64,000 nt of DNA from Poriferisodalis sp965208485 (GCF_965208485.1 NZ_OZ242344.1:4278001-4342000), one strand, 5' to 3'; numbered from the stretch's first letter, positions 8,421 to 18,049 are shown. The notes: generated from the sequence alone by a model not told the origin. Program-made: numbers and translations.

Positions 8421-10118
8421 GTGAGAGGGCCTACACGGCGCGTGATGCGCCTCATGATGGTGCTGGCGGCGTTCGCGCTGGCAGCGAGCGCTTGCGGAGG
8501 CGGAGATTCGGATTCCGGATCCGGAACTGCCTCAGCGACGACCGCGGCGCCGGCCACCACAGCAGCGGCGGTGCCTGCGCCGGCGACGACTCAGGCGCAG
8601 ACCCAGGTGACGATTGCCGCGGTGGAGCAGACCACCACGACCCAAGGTGCGGCGACCACGACAGCGGTGCCGATTCCGTCGCCCGAAGGCACGCTGCGCA
8701 TGGTCGAGTTCTCGCCGGTGACGAGCTTCAACCCCGCGGCGAGCCAGCCGGCCCAGAGCGCCTACCACTACCCGACCTATGACACGCTGACCCGCCAGCG
8801 CAACGATCTGAGCCTGGAGCCGTCGCTGGCCACGTCGTGGACGCAGCCGTCGCCGAATGTCTGGCGCTTCACCGTGCGCGACGACGTGGTGTTCCACGAT
8901 GGTGCTGAGTTCAACGCCCAGGTGGCAGTGGACAACATGCACTACCACGCCAGCTTCCAGGGCAATCCGAACGCAGCGACGTGGGCGGCATTCGTCGACG
9001 CCCGGGTGATCGACGACACCACCTTCGACGTCGAGTTCTCGGTGCCGGCACCGCAGTTCCCGCTGGAGATGTCGATGGTGATGGGCATGATGATCAGCCC
9101 GAACGCTCTCGACGGCCGCGACCTCACCCGTGATCCGCAGGGATCAGGGCCATGGATCTGGTCCGATGCCGACAGCCAGGCCGGCGTGACCGAGGTGTAC
9201 AACCTCAATCCGAACTATTGGAATCCGGCCGACCAGGGCGTCGAGACCGTGACGGTGACCGCCGTTCCCGACAACAACGCACGTCTGAATGCTCTGCTGA
9301 CCGGCCAGGCCGACATCATGTCCACCACGCGTGACGCGCAGATCGACGCAGGCACCGAAGCCGGGAACGTGTTGATCTCGGTGCCCAACTTCTTCGCCTA
9401 TCTCATCGTCACCGACCGCGCCGGCGAGTTCGATTCCCCGTTGGGCGACGAACGGGTGCGGCGCGCGATCCTGCTGTCGCTGGACCGCGATGCCTACGCC
9501 GATGCGATGCATTTCGGCAAGGCAGACAGCCTCGGCGGCATCTACCCACCGGCGTTCAGCCAGTTCAACGTGCCCGAGCTGGACACCAAGTACAGCTACG
9601 ACCCCGAGGAGGCCCGGCGTCTGCTGGCCGAAGCCGGCTACCCCGACGGCGTCACCATCCGGATGCCGATCATGCCGGCCATCAACCCGATCGTGGAGTT
9701 CGTGGTGCAGATGCTCGGTGCTTCGGGCATCACCATCGAGCTGCTCCAGATCAACAACGGCGAGCTGGGTCCGGGAACAGCGAACGCTCAGTGGGGCATC
9801 TCGTGGTTCCGCGATCTGCTCGTGCACCCGGCGCGTGACCTCGGAAAGTTCATGGGCGAGACCGGCCGATTCAACGCATTCCGCCTCGGCGACCTCGACG
9901 ATCTCGAGGCCACGCTGGTGGAGGCGCTCAATGCCCCGTCTGTCGAGGAGGGTTACGGGCTGTATGCGGAGGTCATGGAAGGCCTGATCGACCGTGGGGT
10001 GGTGCTGCCGCTGGCCCACGGCGGCCAGAACGCCCTGTATGCCCCGTATGTGTCTGGGGCCACGCTGGGTCTGAACATGCAGGCGCCCATGCCGTACGGC
10101 GTCCGCCTCAACAACTAG
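8421..10118 (+). CDS. ABC transporter substrate-binding lipoprotein, family 5 (Opp/Dpp type)
   Basis: A 565-residue extracytoplasmic solute-binding protein. The N-terminal signal has a lipobox ending LAASAC, so Cys25 should be lipidated. A Ser/Thr/Ala-rich linker of ~60 residues follows before the family-5 fold (FNPAASQPAQSAYHYPTYDTL; WRFTVRDDVVFHDG, a classic family-5 segment). The start is GTG 8421, with GGGAGGG upstream. It heads an importer operon ending in a sulfatase and a CoA-transferase, so the cargo may be a peptide, a glycoside or another organic ligand. Family membership alone does not decide. Confidence 0.93.
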   Translation: MRGPTRRVMRLMMVLAAFALAASACGGGDSDSGSGTASATTAAPATTAAAVPAPATTQAQTQVTIAAVEQTTTTQGAATTTAVPIPSPEGTLRMVEFSPVTSFNPAASQPAQSAYHYPTYDTLTRQRNDLSLEPSLATSWTQPSPNVWRFTVRDDVVFHDGAEFNAQVAVDNMHYHASFQGNPNAATWAAFVDARVIDDTTFDVEFSVPAPQFPLEMSMVMGMMISPNALDGRDLTRDPQGSGPWIWSDADSQAGVTEVYNLNPNYWNPADQGVETVTVTAVPDNNARLNALLTGQADIMSTTRDAQIDAGTEAGNVLISVPNFFAYLIVTDRAGEFDSPLGDERVRRAILLSLDRDAYADAMHFGKADSLGGIYPPAFSQFNVPELDTKYSYDPEEARRLLAEAGYPDGVTIRMPIMPAINPIVEFVVQMLGASGITIELLQINNGELGPGTANAQWGISWFRDLLVHPARDLGKFMGETGRFNAFRLGDLDDLEATLVEALNAPSVEEGYGLYAEVMEGLIDRGVVLPLAHGGQNALYAPYVSGATLGLNMQAPMPYGVRLNN

Positions 10119-10130
10119 AGGCGGCACGCC

Positions 10131-10149
10131 CGACGACCTCGAGTCGTCG
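10131..10149 (+). terminator. Intra-operon hairpin
   Basis: CGACGAC-CTCGA-GTCGTCG is a perfect 7-bp stem with a 5-nt loop, just after the binding-protein stop and with no T-run. It could protect the abundant upstream mRNA or attenuate read-through into the permease. A TAGTTT hexamer follows at about 10152. Confidence 0.4.
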
Positions 10150-10259
10150 GCTAGTTTCCGCAGCCTTGACGACTGGTCTCAAGATGGCGAACTGACGTGG
10201 CGGCCGAGCCCAACCGGCTCGGCCGCGACGCACGCCGCGGCAGCGCAGGGGGGTGCCAG

Positions 10260-11204
10260 GTGTTTCGACTGTTGGTCAGCCGGATCCTCGCGGCAGTCCC
10301 GCTGATGCTCATGGTGGCCACGCTGGTCTTCTTCCTGGCCCAGCTCAATCCGGTCGATCCGGCAGCCACGATCATGGGCGACGACGCCGACTTGGAATCG
10401 CTGGCCCAAAAACGGGCCGAACTCGGCATCGACCGCCCGCTGGTGGTGCAGTACTGGGACTGGCTGAACAGCGCTGTGGTCGGTGATCTCGGCACCAATT
10501 GGTTCAACGGCGAGAAGATCACCACCGAGCTGCGCGACCGCATCCCGGTGACGTTGTCGATGGTGTTCGGATCGCTGATCGTGGCGCTGGCCATCGGCAG
10601 CGCGTTCGGCGTGCTGGCTGCGCTCAAGGCCGGGAGATGGCCTGATCGCACCATCACGGTCGCTTCGTCGCTGGGGCTTGCCGTGCCGAATTTCTGGATC
10701 GGCCTGGTGCTCGCGTACTACGTCGGGGTGAAGCTGCAGTGGCTGCCGGCCATCTGGCCCACGACCCGGCCGGAGACGTTCTTCGCATGGGTCGAAGCGT
10801 TGATCCTGCCGTGCGTGGCGCTGGGCATCTCCGCATCTGCGGCGATTGCCCGCCAGGCCCGCTCGTCGATGATCGGCGTGCTTCAGCGTGACTACGTGCG
10901 CACAGCGCTGGCCAAGGGACTCCCTGTGCGGCGGGTGGTGTCACGTCATGCCATTCGCAATGCGGCGATCCCGGTCGTGACGCTGGCGGGCTTCCAGACA
11001 TCGGCGCTGATCGGCGGCTCGATCTTCGTGGAGTTCGTCTTCAACGTGCCGGGTCTCGGCAGGTTCGGTGTCGACGCCATACTGCGCCAGAACATGCCGG
11101 CCCTGCTCGGGTTCGTGATGGTGACCGCGGCGGTGGTGGTGATCGTCAACATCGTGCTGGATCTCAGCTACGCCTGGTTGAACCCGAAGGTGAGGCCGGA
11201 ATGA
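10260..11204 (+). CDS. ABC transporter permease, DppB/OppB type
   Basis: A 314-residue inner-membrane permease. The first hydrophobic segment is LAAVPLMLMVATLVFFLAQL, followed by the DppB-type extracellular loop (IDRPLVVQYWDWL) and further membrane spans. The EAA-type cytoplasmic loop is in RTALAKGLPVRRVV, which contacts the ATPase. I placed the start at GTG 10260, behind a G-rich ribosome site; the frame opens earlier at 10197 but that part is not membrane-like. Its stop overlaps the next start (ATGA). Confidence 0.92.
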   Translation: MFRLLVSRILAAVPLMLMVATLVFFLAQLNPVDPAATIMGDDADLESLAQKRAELGIDRPLVVQYWDWLNSAVVGDLGTNWFNGEKITTELRDRIPVTLSMVFGSLIVALAIGSAFGVLAALKAGRWPDRTITVASSLGLAVPNFWIGLVLAYYVGVKLQWLPAIWPTTRPETFFAWVEALILPCVALGISASAAIARQARSSMIGVLQRDYVRTALAKGLPVRRVVSRHAIRNAAIPVVTLAGFQTSALIGGSIFVEFVFNVPGLGRFGVDAILRQNMPALLGFVMVTAAVVVIVNIVLDLSYAWLNPKVRPE

Positions 11205-13285
11205 GCGACACCCTGGCGGGACTGGGCGGCACTGCCGAGGGGGGTGACGTCACCGGACAGTCGCCCATGTCTCAGGAGTCGGCGGCACGGGCCACCCGCA
11301 GCCGGTTCTGGTCGCGCCTGCTGCGCAACAAGGTGGCAATGACGGGGGCCGCCTACCTCGTCATCGTGGTGATCGCGGCGATCTTTGCCCCGCTGCTCAC
11401 GTCTCACGACGCGATCCTCGCGACCCGATTCCAGGACATCTTGTTCAGCCCTGGCGAGGCCGGCTACCCGCTCGGCACCGACCACGTCGGACGGGACATC
11501 CTGACCCGCATCTTCTTCGGGGCCCGCTACGCGCTGATCGCCGGCGTCGAAGCGGTGCTGGTGGCGCTGGTCATCGGCGTGCCGCTCGGGCTGGCCATCG
11601 GCTATTTCCGCGGCTGGGCCGACCGCATCGCCATGCGGTTCGTGGAGATCGTCGTGGCCGTGCCCGCGGTCGTGATGGCGATGGCGATCATCACCGGGCT
11701 GGGCACGGGGCTCACCAACGCCATGCTGGCGATCGGCCTCGTGTTCTCGATGATCATCACCCGGCTGGTGCGGGCGGAGGTCTTCGCTGCCCGTGAGGAG
11801 TTCTACGTCGACGGTGCGCGCGCTGCCGGCGCAGGCGACCGGAGAGTGATGTGGCGCCACATCCTCCCCAACGTCGCGCCGCCGCTCATCGTGCAGACCA
11901 CCTTGCTGTTCGCGCAAGCGGTCCTGGCCGAGGCGGCCCTCAGCTTCCTGGGGATCGGTGCCGACGCCACCCAGGCGAGCTGGGGACGGATGCTGCGCGA
12001 CGCGGAGATCAGCATCGATCGCACGATCTGGCCGGCCATCCCGCCGGGCATCGCCATCTTCCTCACGGTGGTGGCCTTCAACGTCTTCGGCGACGGGCTG
12101 CGCGACGCCTTCGCCCGCGAGGCCCGCGGCGGGCGAGTGGGCGTCGGCGACGTCATTCCCAAAGAGCGCATCGCTGCCGCCCCGCCCCGGCCGCCGGGGG
12201 GCGCCGACGACCCCCTGCTCAGCCTGCGCGGGCTGGACATCGTCTTCCCCAAGCCGGGCGAAGACAGCGACATGACCGTCGTGCGCAACGTGAACCTCGA
12301 CATCGGCCGGGGCGAGGTGATGGCGCTGGTCGGCGAGTCGGGTTCGGGCAAGACCATCACCGGGCTGTCGCTGATGGGCCTGGTGCCCGACCCCGGCCAG
12401 GCGAGTGCCGAGTCGATCATGCTCGACAGCCGCGAGCTGATCCGCATGGACTTCGACGACCTGCGCCACATCCGAGGCCGCGAGATCGGGATCATCTTCC
12501 AAGAGCCCTCAGCCGCGCTGAATCCTGCGTACACGGTCGGACGGCAGGTGGCGGAGCCGCTGCGGGTGCATCTCGACATGACCCGCAAGCAGGCCCGCGA
12601 GCGAGTCATCGAGCTGTTCGCCGAGGTCGGCATTCCCGATCCGCACAAGCGCATCGACGCCTACCCGCATCAGTTCTCGGGTGGCATGGCGCAGCGGGTG
12701 ATGGTCGCCATGGCCCTGTCGTGCGAGCCGAAGCTGCTCATCGCAGACGAGCCCACCACGGCGCTGGACGTCACCGTGCAGGGTCAGATGCTCGACCTCA
12801 TCGGCGATCTCGCACGCAGCCGGGGTGTCTCGGTGCTGCTGATCACCCACGACCTCGGCGTGGTGGCCGACCTGGCCGACCAGGTGGCCGTGATGTACGC
12901 CGGCGAGATCGTGGAGACCGGCCGTCTCACCGATGTCTTCGTCAGGCCTCGCCATCCCTACACCGAGGGGCTGATCGCGGCGATTCCCCGCAATGAGCCG
13001 AGAGTGGGGGACCTGCCGACGATCCCGGGTGTCGTGCCCCCGCCGTGGGAATGGCCGGACCGCTGCCACTTCGCCGACCGCTGTCCTTATGAGGCGATCG
13101 AATGCCGCCGGGGGCCTGTCGAGCTGCGGCCGCTGGGAGCGTCGCTCACCCGCTGCGAACGCAGCCACGAACTCGAGCTGCAGGGCGTGCGGCGATCCGC
13201 TGTCGTGGGCATCGCCGGGTGGGAGCAGCCGGCCGCCGTAGCGATGCCCGGCCTGACGGCCGGCGAGGGGGGCGAGCCGACGTGA
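11201..13285 (+). CDS. Fused ABC permease-ATPase (DppC-DppD type)
   Basis: A 694-residue fusion. Residues ~1-310 form a DppC-type permease, with an N-terminal span (MTGAAYLVIVVIAAIFAPLL), LGTDHVGRDILTRIFFG and an EAA loop in ARAAGAGDRRVMWRHILPN. After a Pro-rich linker (~320-335), residues ~340-640 form an OppD/DppD ATPase with Walker A GESGSGKT, signature FSGGMAQR, Walker B LLIADEP and the His switch ITHDL. The C-terminal Cys-containing oligopeptide-transporter domain (CHFADRCPYE) completes it. In most bacteria these are two separate genes. It overlaps its neighbours by 4 bp (upstream ATGA, downstream GTGA), so the operon is translationally coupled. Confidence 0.93.
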   Translation: MSDTLAGLGGTAEGGDVTGQSPMSQESAARATRSRFWSRLLRNKVAMTGAAYLVIVVIAAIFAPLLTSHDAILATRFQDILFSPGEAGYPLGTDHVGRDILTRIFFGARYALIAGVEAVLVALVIGVPLGLAIGYFRGWADRIAMRFVEIVVAVPAVVMAMAIITGLGTGLTNAMLAIGLVFSMIITRLVRAEVFAAREEFYVDGARAAGAGDRRVMWRHILPNVAPPLIVQTTLLFAQAVLAEAALSFLGIGADATQASWGRMLRDAEISIDRTIWPAIPPGIAIFLTVVAFNVFGDGLRDAFAREARGGRVGVGDVIPKERIAAAPPRPPGGADDPLLSLRGLDIVFPKPGEDSDMTVVRNVNLDIGRGEVMALVGESGSGKTITGLSLMGLVPDPGQASAESIMLDSRELIRMDFDDLRHIRGREIGIIFQEPSAALNPAYTVGRQVAEPLRVHLDMTRKQARERVIELFAEVGIPDPHKRIDAYPHQFSGGMAQRVMVAMALSCEPKLLIADEPTTALDVTVQGQMLDLIGDLARSRGVSVLLITHDLGVVADLADQVAVMYAGEIVETGRLTDVFVRPRHPYTEGLIAAIPRNEPRVGDLPTIPGVVPPPWEWPDRCHFADRCPYEAIECRRGPVELRPLGASLTRCERSHELELQGVRRSAVVGIAGWEQPAAVAMPGLTAGEGGEPT

Positions 13286-14322
13286 GCGAGCCGCTTCTCG
13301 ACATCGACGATCTGACGATCGTGTTCCCGGGCGGGCGCGGTGCGCTGCCGTGGCAACGCCTGCCCGATGTGCGGGCGGTGCAGCACGTGTCGCTGGAGAT
13401 CGACGCCGGCGACACGCTCGGACTGGTGGGGGAGTCCGGATCGGGCAAGACCACGCTCGGCCGCGCCGTGCTTCGCTTCCTGCAGCCGCAGAACGGCTCG
13501 ATCCGGCTCGGCGACTTCGATGTCACCGGATTCGGTCGGCGTGTGCCCACCGAATACCGCAAGACCGTGCAGGTGGTGTTCCAGGACCCGGTCGGATCGT
13601 TGAACCCCTCGATGCTGGTGGGTGCGATCATTGCGGAACCCCTGCGCATTCACTTCGACATGGACTCGCGTGCTGCGCGGGAGCGAGCCGGCGAACTGCT
13701 CACCCAGGTCGGTCTGCAACGCCATCACCTCGACCGTTACCCCCACGAATTCTCGGGCGGCCAGCGTCAGCGGATCGCCGTCGCCCGCGCCTTGGCAACC
13801 GAGCCGGACCTGCTGGTGCTCGACGAGCCGGTCTCGGCTCTCGACGTATCCACCCAGAGCCAGGTCATCAACCTGCTGGAACGGCTGCAGCGCGAGACCG
13901 GTGCGGCGTACCTGTTCATTGCGCACGACCTGGCGGTCGTGCGTCACACGTGCCACCGCATCGCGGTCATGTACCACAGCCGGATCGTCGAGCTGGGCGA
14001 ATCCGATGACATCTGCGAGCGCCCGGCACACCCCTACACCGAGCTGCTGCTGGCTTCGATTCCCGACCCCGACCCTGCCGTGCAGCACGTCAAGTCGCAG
14101 CGCCGGCGTGAGCTGGCCCAGGGCGTGGCCGGCGCCAGCGGCAGGGCGCCGGCCGACAGCTGCCCATTCGCCGAACGCTGCCCGCACGCCATGGACGTGT
14201 GCTGGGAGGCGTTCCCCGAACCGGCGCCGACCGCCACGGGCGGGACCGTGTGGTGCCACCTGCACACGAGTGGGCCCAGGCTCGGCGGCCGTCCCGTGAG
14301 CGAGTTGGCAACCGATGCCTAG
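13282..14322 (+). CDS. ABC transporter ATPase, DppF/OppF type
   Basis: A 346-residue ATPase with Walker A GESGSGKT, Q-loop in VFQDPVGSLNP, signature FSGGQRQR, Walker B LLVLDEP and switch FIAHDL. The oligopeptide-transporter C-terminal segment contains CPFAERCPHAMDVC. The start GTG 13282 overlaps the stop of the permease-ATPase fusion (GTGA); the longer open frame upstream is Arg-rich shadow. It pairs with the fused DppD domain as the second ATPase. Confidence 0.93.
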   Translation: MSEPLLDIDDLTIVFPGGRGALPWQRLPDVRAVQHVSLEIDAGDTLGLVGESGSGKTTLGRAVLRFLQPQNGSIRLGDFDVTGFGRRVPTEYRKTVQVVFQDPVGSLNPSMLVGAIIAEPLRIHFDMDSRAARERAGELLTQVGLQRHHLDRYPHEFSGGQRQRIAVARALATEPDLLVLDEPVSALDVSTQSQVINLLERLQRETGAAYLFIAHDLAVVRHTCHRIAVMYHSRIVELGESDDICERPAHPYTELLLASIPDPDPAVQHVKSQRRRELAQGVAGASGRAPADSCPFAERCPHAMDVCWEAFPEPAPTATGGTVWCHLHTSGPRLGGRPVSELATDA

Positions 14323-15724
14323 GTTGCTGAAGCGCCGGGGTCTGCGGCTGATGGCTGAGCGATCCGGCTCCGATTCCCGCCGCCCGAACATCCTGTTCGT
14401 GTTCGTCGACAATCTGGGATACGGCGAACTGGGCTGCTACGGCGGGGGAGCGGTGCGCGGTGTGCCGACACCCAACATCGACCGTCTGGCGGCAGAAGGC
14501 ATACGGCTCACCAACATGAACATGGAGGCGCAGTGCACGCCGTCCCGCTCGGCGGTGATGACCGGCCGCCTCCCGATCCGCTCGGGCACGGTCCGCATCC
14601 CGCTGCCGGGTCAGCCCAGCGGCTTGACGCGCTGGGAGGTCACCCTGGCAGAGCTCGCGTCTTCGCAGGGCTACCGCTGTGCGCACTACGGGAAGTGGCA
14701 TCTCGGCGACGGGCCGGGTCGCCAGCCGCACGAGCGGGGTTTCGACGAGTGGTGGGGACTCGCCGAAACCCACGACTCATCGTTGTGGTCGACCTCCGCC
14801 GGCTACGACCCCGAGATCGTGCCTCCGGAACGGCTCCTCGAGGGTCGGCGGGGCGAGGCTGCCGTGGCGGTGGCCGACTACGACGCCGCCGCCCGAGCCC
14901 TCTTCGACGCTGAGGCCTTCGAGCGGGGCGAGAGCTTCATGCGGCGGTGCGCTGCTGACCGGCAGCCGTTCTTCTTGTACCTGCCGCTGGCGTTCCCGCA
15001 CTTCCCGACGCTGCCGCATCCTGACTACGCCGGAGTCACCGGGCTCGGCGACTTTGCGGACGCCTTCCGGGAGACCGACGACCGCGTCGGCCGCCTCGTC
15101 GGGGTGCTCGACGAGCTGGACATTGCCGGCGACACCTTGGTGATCTTCACGAGCGACAACGGCGCGGAGGACGTTCTGCCGTGGCGGGGCTGGACCGGTC
15201 CGTGGGGCGGCTCGTACTTCACGGCGATGGAGGGAAGCCTGCGAGTGCCTTTCATTGCAAGCTGGCCGGGCAGGATCCCGGCGGGAGGCATGAGCAACGA
15301 GCTGGCGCACGCCACCGACATCTTCACCACGTTGGCGGCGGTGGCTGGGGCTGACCTGCCCGACGACCGGCCTATTGACGGCATCGATCTGATGCCGCTG
15401 CTGGACGGCTCGTCGGATCGCTCGGGACGCGAGTCGGTGCTGTGTTTCGTGGCCGACCGGATGCACGCGGTCAAGTGGCGCAACTGGAAGCTGCACTTCA
15501 TCTGGCAGGAATTCATGGGTGATCCGCCCATCGAATTGAGCATCCCGCGGGCGTTCAACCTCTACGACGATCCCCGCGAGCGTCACGATGTGTTCCTGCC
15601 GTCGAACACCTGGGTCCAGCGGCCGGTGATGGCCGCGGTCGCCGAGTTCTGGGACAGCGTCGCCACACATCCGTTGATCCCGGTGGGAACGCCCGACCCG
15701 TACGAGCCGCCAGCCGCCTGCTGA
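14315..15724 (+). CDS. Formylglycine-dependent sulfatase
   Basis: A type I sulfatase of 469 residues, or 457 if it starts at the ATG at 14351. The alkaline-phosphatase-type metal site opens with ILFVFVDNLGYGELGC. The active-site sequence is CTPSR, in which Cys is converted to formylglycine. GKWHLG and IFTSDNGAE supply the usual further catalytic and metal residues. No signal peptide is seen, so the enzyme is probably cytoplasmic and acts on imported substrate. The 8-bp overlap with the ATPase gene ties it to the importer. No formylglycine-generating enzyme is in the window. Confidence 0.92.
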   Translation: MPRLLKRRGLRLMAERSGSDSRRPNILFVFVDNLGYGELGCYGGGAVRGVPTPNIDRLAAEGIRLTNMNMEAQCTPSRSAVMTGRLPIRSGTVRIPLPGQPSGLTRWEVTLAELASSQGYRCAHYGKWHLGDGPGRQPHERGFDEWWGLAETHDSSLWSTSAGYDPEIVPPERLLEGRRGEAAVAVADYDAAARALFDAEAFERGESFMRRCAADRQPFFLYLPLAFPHFPTLPHPDYAGVTGLGDFADAFRETDDRVGRLVGVLDELDIAGDTLVIFTSDNGAEDVLPWRGWTGPWGGSYFTAMEGSLRVPFIASWPGRIPAGGMSNELAHATDIFTTLAAVAGADLPDDRPIDGIDLMPLLDGSSDRSGRESVLCFVADRMHAVKWRNWKLHFIWQEFMGDPPIELSIPRAFNLYDDPRERHDVFLPSNTWVQRPVMAAVAEFWDSVATHPLIPVGTPDPYEPPAAC

Positions 15725-15743
15725 CGAGTGGAGCCTGCAGCCG

Positions 15744-17048
15744 ATGAATGCGCCTGCCAAGTCCGAAGCACCCAACTTCGGCGACGGGATCCTGGCCGGA
15801 ACCCGAGTGGTGGAGTTCGCCCAGAATGCGGCAATCCCGCACTGCGGCCGGCTGCTGGCGGGCATGGGCGCCGAGGTTGTCAAGGTCGAGCCGCCCGGCG
15901 GCGATGCCATGCGCTCGCTGGCGTCGCTTGCGCCGATGGAGGCGAAGGCCTACGCCCTCATCAATCCCGGCAAACGGGCGATGGTGCTCGATCTGCAGCA
16001 TCCCGGTTCAGCGACGGTGGTCGACCGGCTCTTCGCTTGGGCGGACGTGGCCTTGGTGGCCTTCAAGCCGGGTGATCTCAAGCGATACGGCATCGACTTC
16101 GCGCACGCTGCGGCGGTCAACCCGCGGCTCGTGTATCTCGCGCACACCGCGTTCGGGCCGGAGGGCGCCGATGCCGGTCTCGGCGGGTATGACGTGCTGG
16201 TGCAGGCCCGCAGCGGCGCCGGGTTCATCATGAATCGGGCTGAGCATGGCGTGCCGTCGGCGACCCGACCCGCGGTGAACGACTTCGGCACCGGCATGAT
16301 CTCGGCGCTGGGCGTAGTGGCAGCGCTGCGCCACCGCGACCTGACCGGCAAGGGTCAGCGGGTGGACAGCTCGTTGCTGGGGACGGCGATGTCGCTCGCC
16401 ACGCCGATGATCGGTGACTTCGAGAGCGATGCCGAGGTGCTGGCCGAGCTGAAACAGGATCTGGCGGCGGCCCGGGCTGCCGGAGTGGACTTCGTCGACC
16501 AACGGCGCATCTACGAAGATCGGATCATTCCCGGCGCGGGCACGTTCCGGATCTACTTCCGCACCTACATGACGGCAGACGGGATGATCACCGTGGCAGG
16601 TCTGAGTCCGGCGCTGCGGGACAAGTTCCACGAGGTGACTGGTCTGCCGAAGGTCGACCTCCACCGACCCGACACGGATGAGTTCGCAGATCTCGTGAGC
16701 GCTGCCGAGGCGCTGTTCCGGACTCGCACGACCGCCGAGTGGCTGGCGGCGCTGCGCGACATCGAGTTCCCGTGCGGGCCGTACCACATGCCCTATGAGG
16801 CGCTGGAGGACGAGCAGATCCGCGCCAATGACTACGTGGTGGACATCGAGCACCCGGCGTTCGGGCGCTACACCACGTCGGGCATGCCGCTGCGCTTCAG
16901 TGAGGCCGACAATCCGACGCTCGGCGCGTCGCCGCAGTACGGCGAGCACACGCGGGAGGTTCTGGCCGAGATCGGCCTCGATCAATCGGAGATCGATCGC
17001 TTGGTGACCGAATCTGTGGTTGCCGATGAACCACCGCCGAGCGGCTGA
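15744..17048 (+). CDS. CaiB/BaiF family III CoA-transferase
   Basis: A 434-residue CoA-transferase. The N-terminal GTRVVEFAQNAAIPHCGRLL and GAEVVKVEPPGGD are the CoA-binding start of the family, and GKGQRVDSSLLGTAM is the conserved mid segment. It moves CoA between carboxylic acids by a glutamyl/aspartyl-CoA anhydride mechanism. It starts 19 bp after the sulfatase and closes the importer operon, so it may activate the acid released by the sulfatase (inference). The donor and acceptor are unknown. Confidence 0.92.
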   Translation: MNAPAKSEAPNFGDGILAGTRVVEFAQNAAIPHCGRLLAGMGAEVVKVEPPGGDAMRSLASLAPMEAKAYALINPGKRAMVLDLQHPGSATVVDRLFAWADVALVAFKPGDLKRYGIDFAHAAAVNPRLVYLAHTAFGPEGADAGLGGYDVLVQARSGAGFIMNRAEHGVPSATRPAVNDFGTGMISALGVVAALRHRDLTGKGQRVDSSLLGTAMSLATPMIGDFESDAEVLAELKQDLAAARAAGVDFVDQRRIYEDRIIPGAGTFRIYFRTYMTADGMITVAGLSPALRDKFHEVTGLPKVDLHRPDTDEFADLVSAAEALFRTRTTAEWLAALRDIEFPCGPYHMPYEALEDEQIRANDYVVDIEHPAFGRYTTSGMPLRFSEADNPTLGASPQYGEHTREVLAEIGLDQSEIDRLVTESVVADEPPPSG

Positions 17049-17076
17049 CTCCGTCACGGGATGCGCGGAGAGAAGC

Positions 17077-17168
17077 ACCTTCCCGTCGTGTGGCTTGTCG
17101 TTTCCCGCACTTGTTCGCTTCGCCCACGGGCCGCTCGGGCCACGGCTTCGCCCTGCGGATTCGGCGGT
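17077..17168 (-). repeat. Dispersed repeat, copy B
   Basis: Minus-strand copy of the five-member family, with core GGCGAAGCCGTGGCC and GTGGGCGAAGCGAACAAG. It lies between the CoA-transferase end and the convergent SnoaL-like gene. It is the only copy not directly upstream of a co-oriented gene. Confidence 0.8.
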
Positions 17169-17174
17169 GGCCGG

Positions 17175-17570
17175 TCAGACGGCCGGTCCGGGGCCGTCGA
17201 TCTTCCAGAAGGTGCGCTTGGCAGCGACTCGGCCGTCGCGCAGCGGGTACAGGTCCACGGCGTGCGAGCGGAATCTCTCGCCCCGTGAATCGGTGCCCGA
17301 CACAACGAACGTCTGCACGATCAGATCGTCGCCGGCCATGCGCTCGTCGACGTCTTCGTAGGCGACGCCGGTCCACTCGTGCTTGCGGCGGCGGAATTCC
17401 GCGGCCATTTCCTTGGGACCTCGCAGGACTCGCCCGGCAGGTTCATCCGGCGACGCTCCGGCGTGCAGCTCCCACACGAAGTCGCCAGTCACTGTGGCCG
17501 CGAGTGCCTCAGCGTCACAGCGGAACATCGCCCGCTTGAAGTCTGCGAAGAATGCCGGCAGCTCGTCCAT
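17175..17570 (-). CDS. SnoaL/NTF2-like small protein
   Basis: 131 residues with the cone-shaped alpha+beta NTF2/SnoaL pattern: an N-terminal helix (LPAFFADFKRAMFRCDAEAL), WELHAGASPDEPAG, and a strand-rich C-terminal half (VDLYPLRDGRVAAKRTFWK). Such proteins serve as small hydrolases or isomerases, or just bind ligands, and the exact role cannot be told. It is transcribed toward the CoA-transferase. Confidence 0.75.
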   Translation of the reverse strand: MDELPAFFADFKRAMFRCDAEALAATVTGDFVWELHAGASPDEPAGRVLRGPKEMAAEFRRRKHEWTGVAYEDVDERMAGDDLIVQTFVVSGTDSRGERFRSHAVDLYPLRDGRVAAKRTFWKIDGPGPAV

Positions 17571-17640
17571 GGGCTGATCCTGCCACGATGCGCCGCTGCC
17601 GACACCGATGCGAGCCGCAGCTCGCTTGAGGCGGCACGGT

Positions 17641-17646
17641 TAGTCT
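17641..17646 (+). promoter_or_regulatory. Leaderless promoter -10 (TAGTCT) for ridA-like gene
   Basis: TAGTCT sits 6 nt before the ATG at 17653 and no ribosome site is present, so the transcript probably starts at the start codon. The same arrangement recurs in front of several other genes here. Confidence 0.5.
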
Positions 17647-17652
17647 CCGGCC

Positions 17653-18042
17653 ATGGTTGGCAAGATCATTCGTTCAGAGGCGCTCATCGAGGCACACCCG
17701 GTTCCGGAGCTGATCCGCACCGGTGCGTTCGCCCCGGCGGTCAGAGCCGGGCCGTCGATCTACGTCTCGGGCTGTATTGCCAATGACCTCAGCAAGCCCA
17801 TGGGCGGCCAGACCGAGGAGATCTTCGACTACATCGGTCTGGCGCTCGCCGAAGAAGGCTTCGAGATGTCTGATGTCGTCAAGCTGCAGGCATTCATCAC
17901 CGATGTCGAGCAGTACGGCGAATACAGCGCAGCTCGCAAGAAGTACTTCCCGGATGAGCCGCCGGCGAGCACCACCGTGATTGCCGGGATCATCATTCCC
18001 GGCGCCCTCATCGAGATCGAAGCGGTCGCCTACAAGGAATAG
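17653..18042 (+). CDS. RidA/YjgF/YER057c-family protein
   Basis: 129 residues of the RidA fold: an early segment GPSIYVSGCIANDL, a helix EEIFDYIGLALAEEGFEMSD, then VVKLQAFITDVEQY. The C-terminal IEIEAVAYKE corresponds to the conserved strand. RidA proteins hydrolyse reactive enamine/imine intermediates; many paralogs have other deaminase-like roles. The catalytic Arg of true RidA (in the RPARSTV context) appears replaced (EPPASTTV), so a divergent subfamily is likely. Confidence 0.85.
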   Translation: MVGKIIRSEALIEAHPVPELIRTGAFAPAVRAGPSIYVSGCIANDLSKPMGGQTEEIFDYIGLALAEEGFEMSDVVKLQAFITDVEQYGEYSAARKKYFPDEPPASTTVIAGIIIPGALIEIEAVAYKE

Positions 18043-18049
18043 GCACCGC

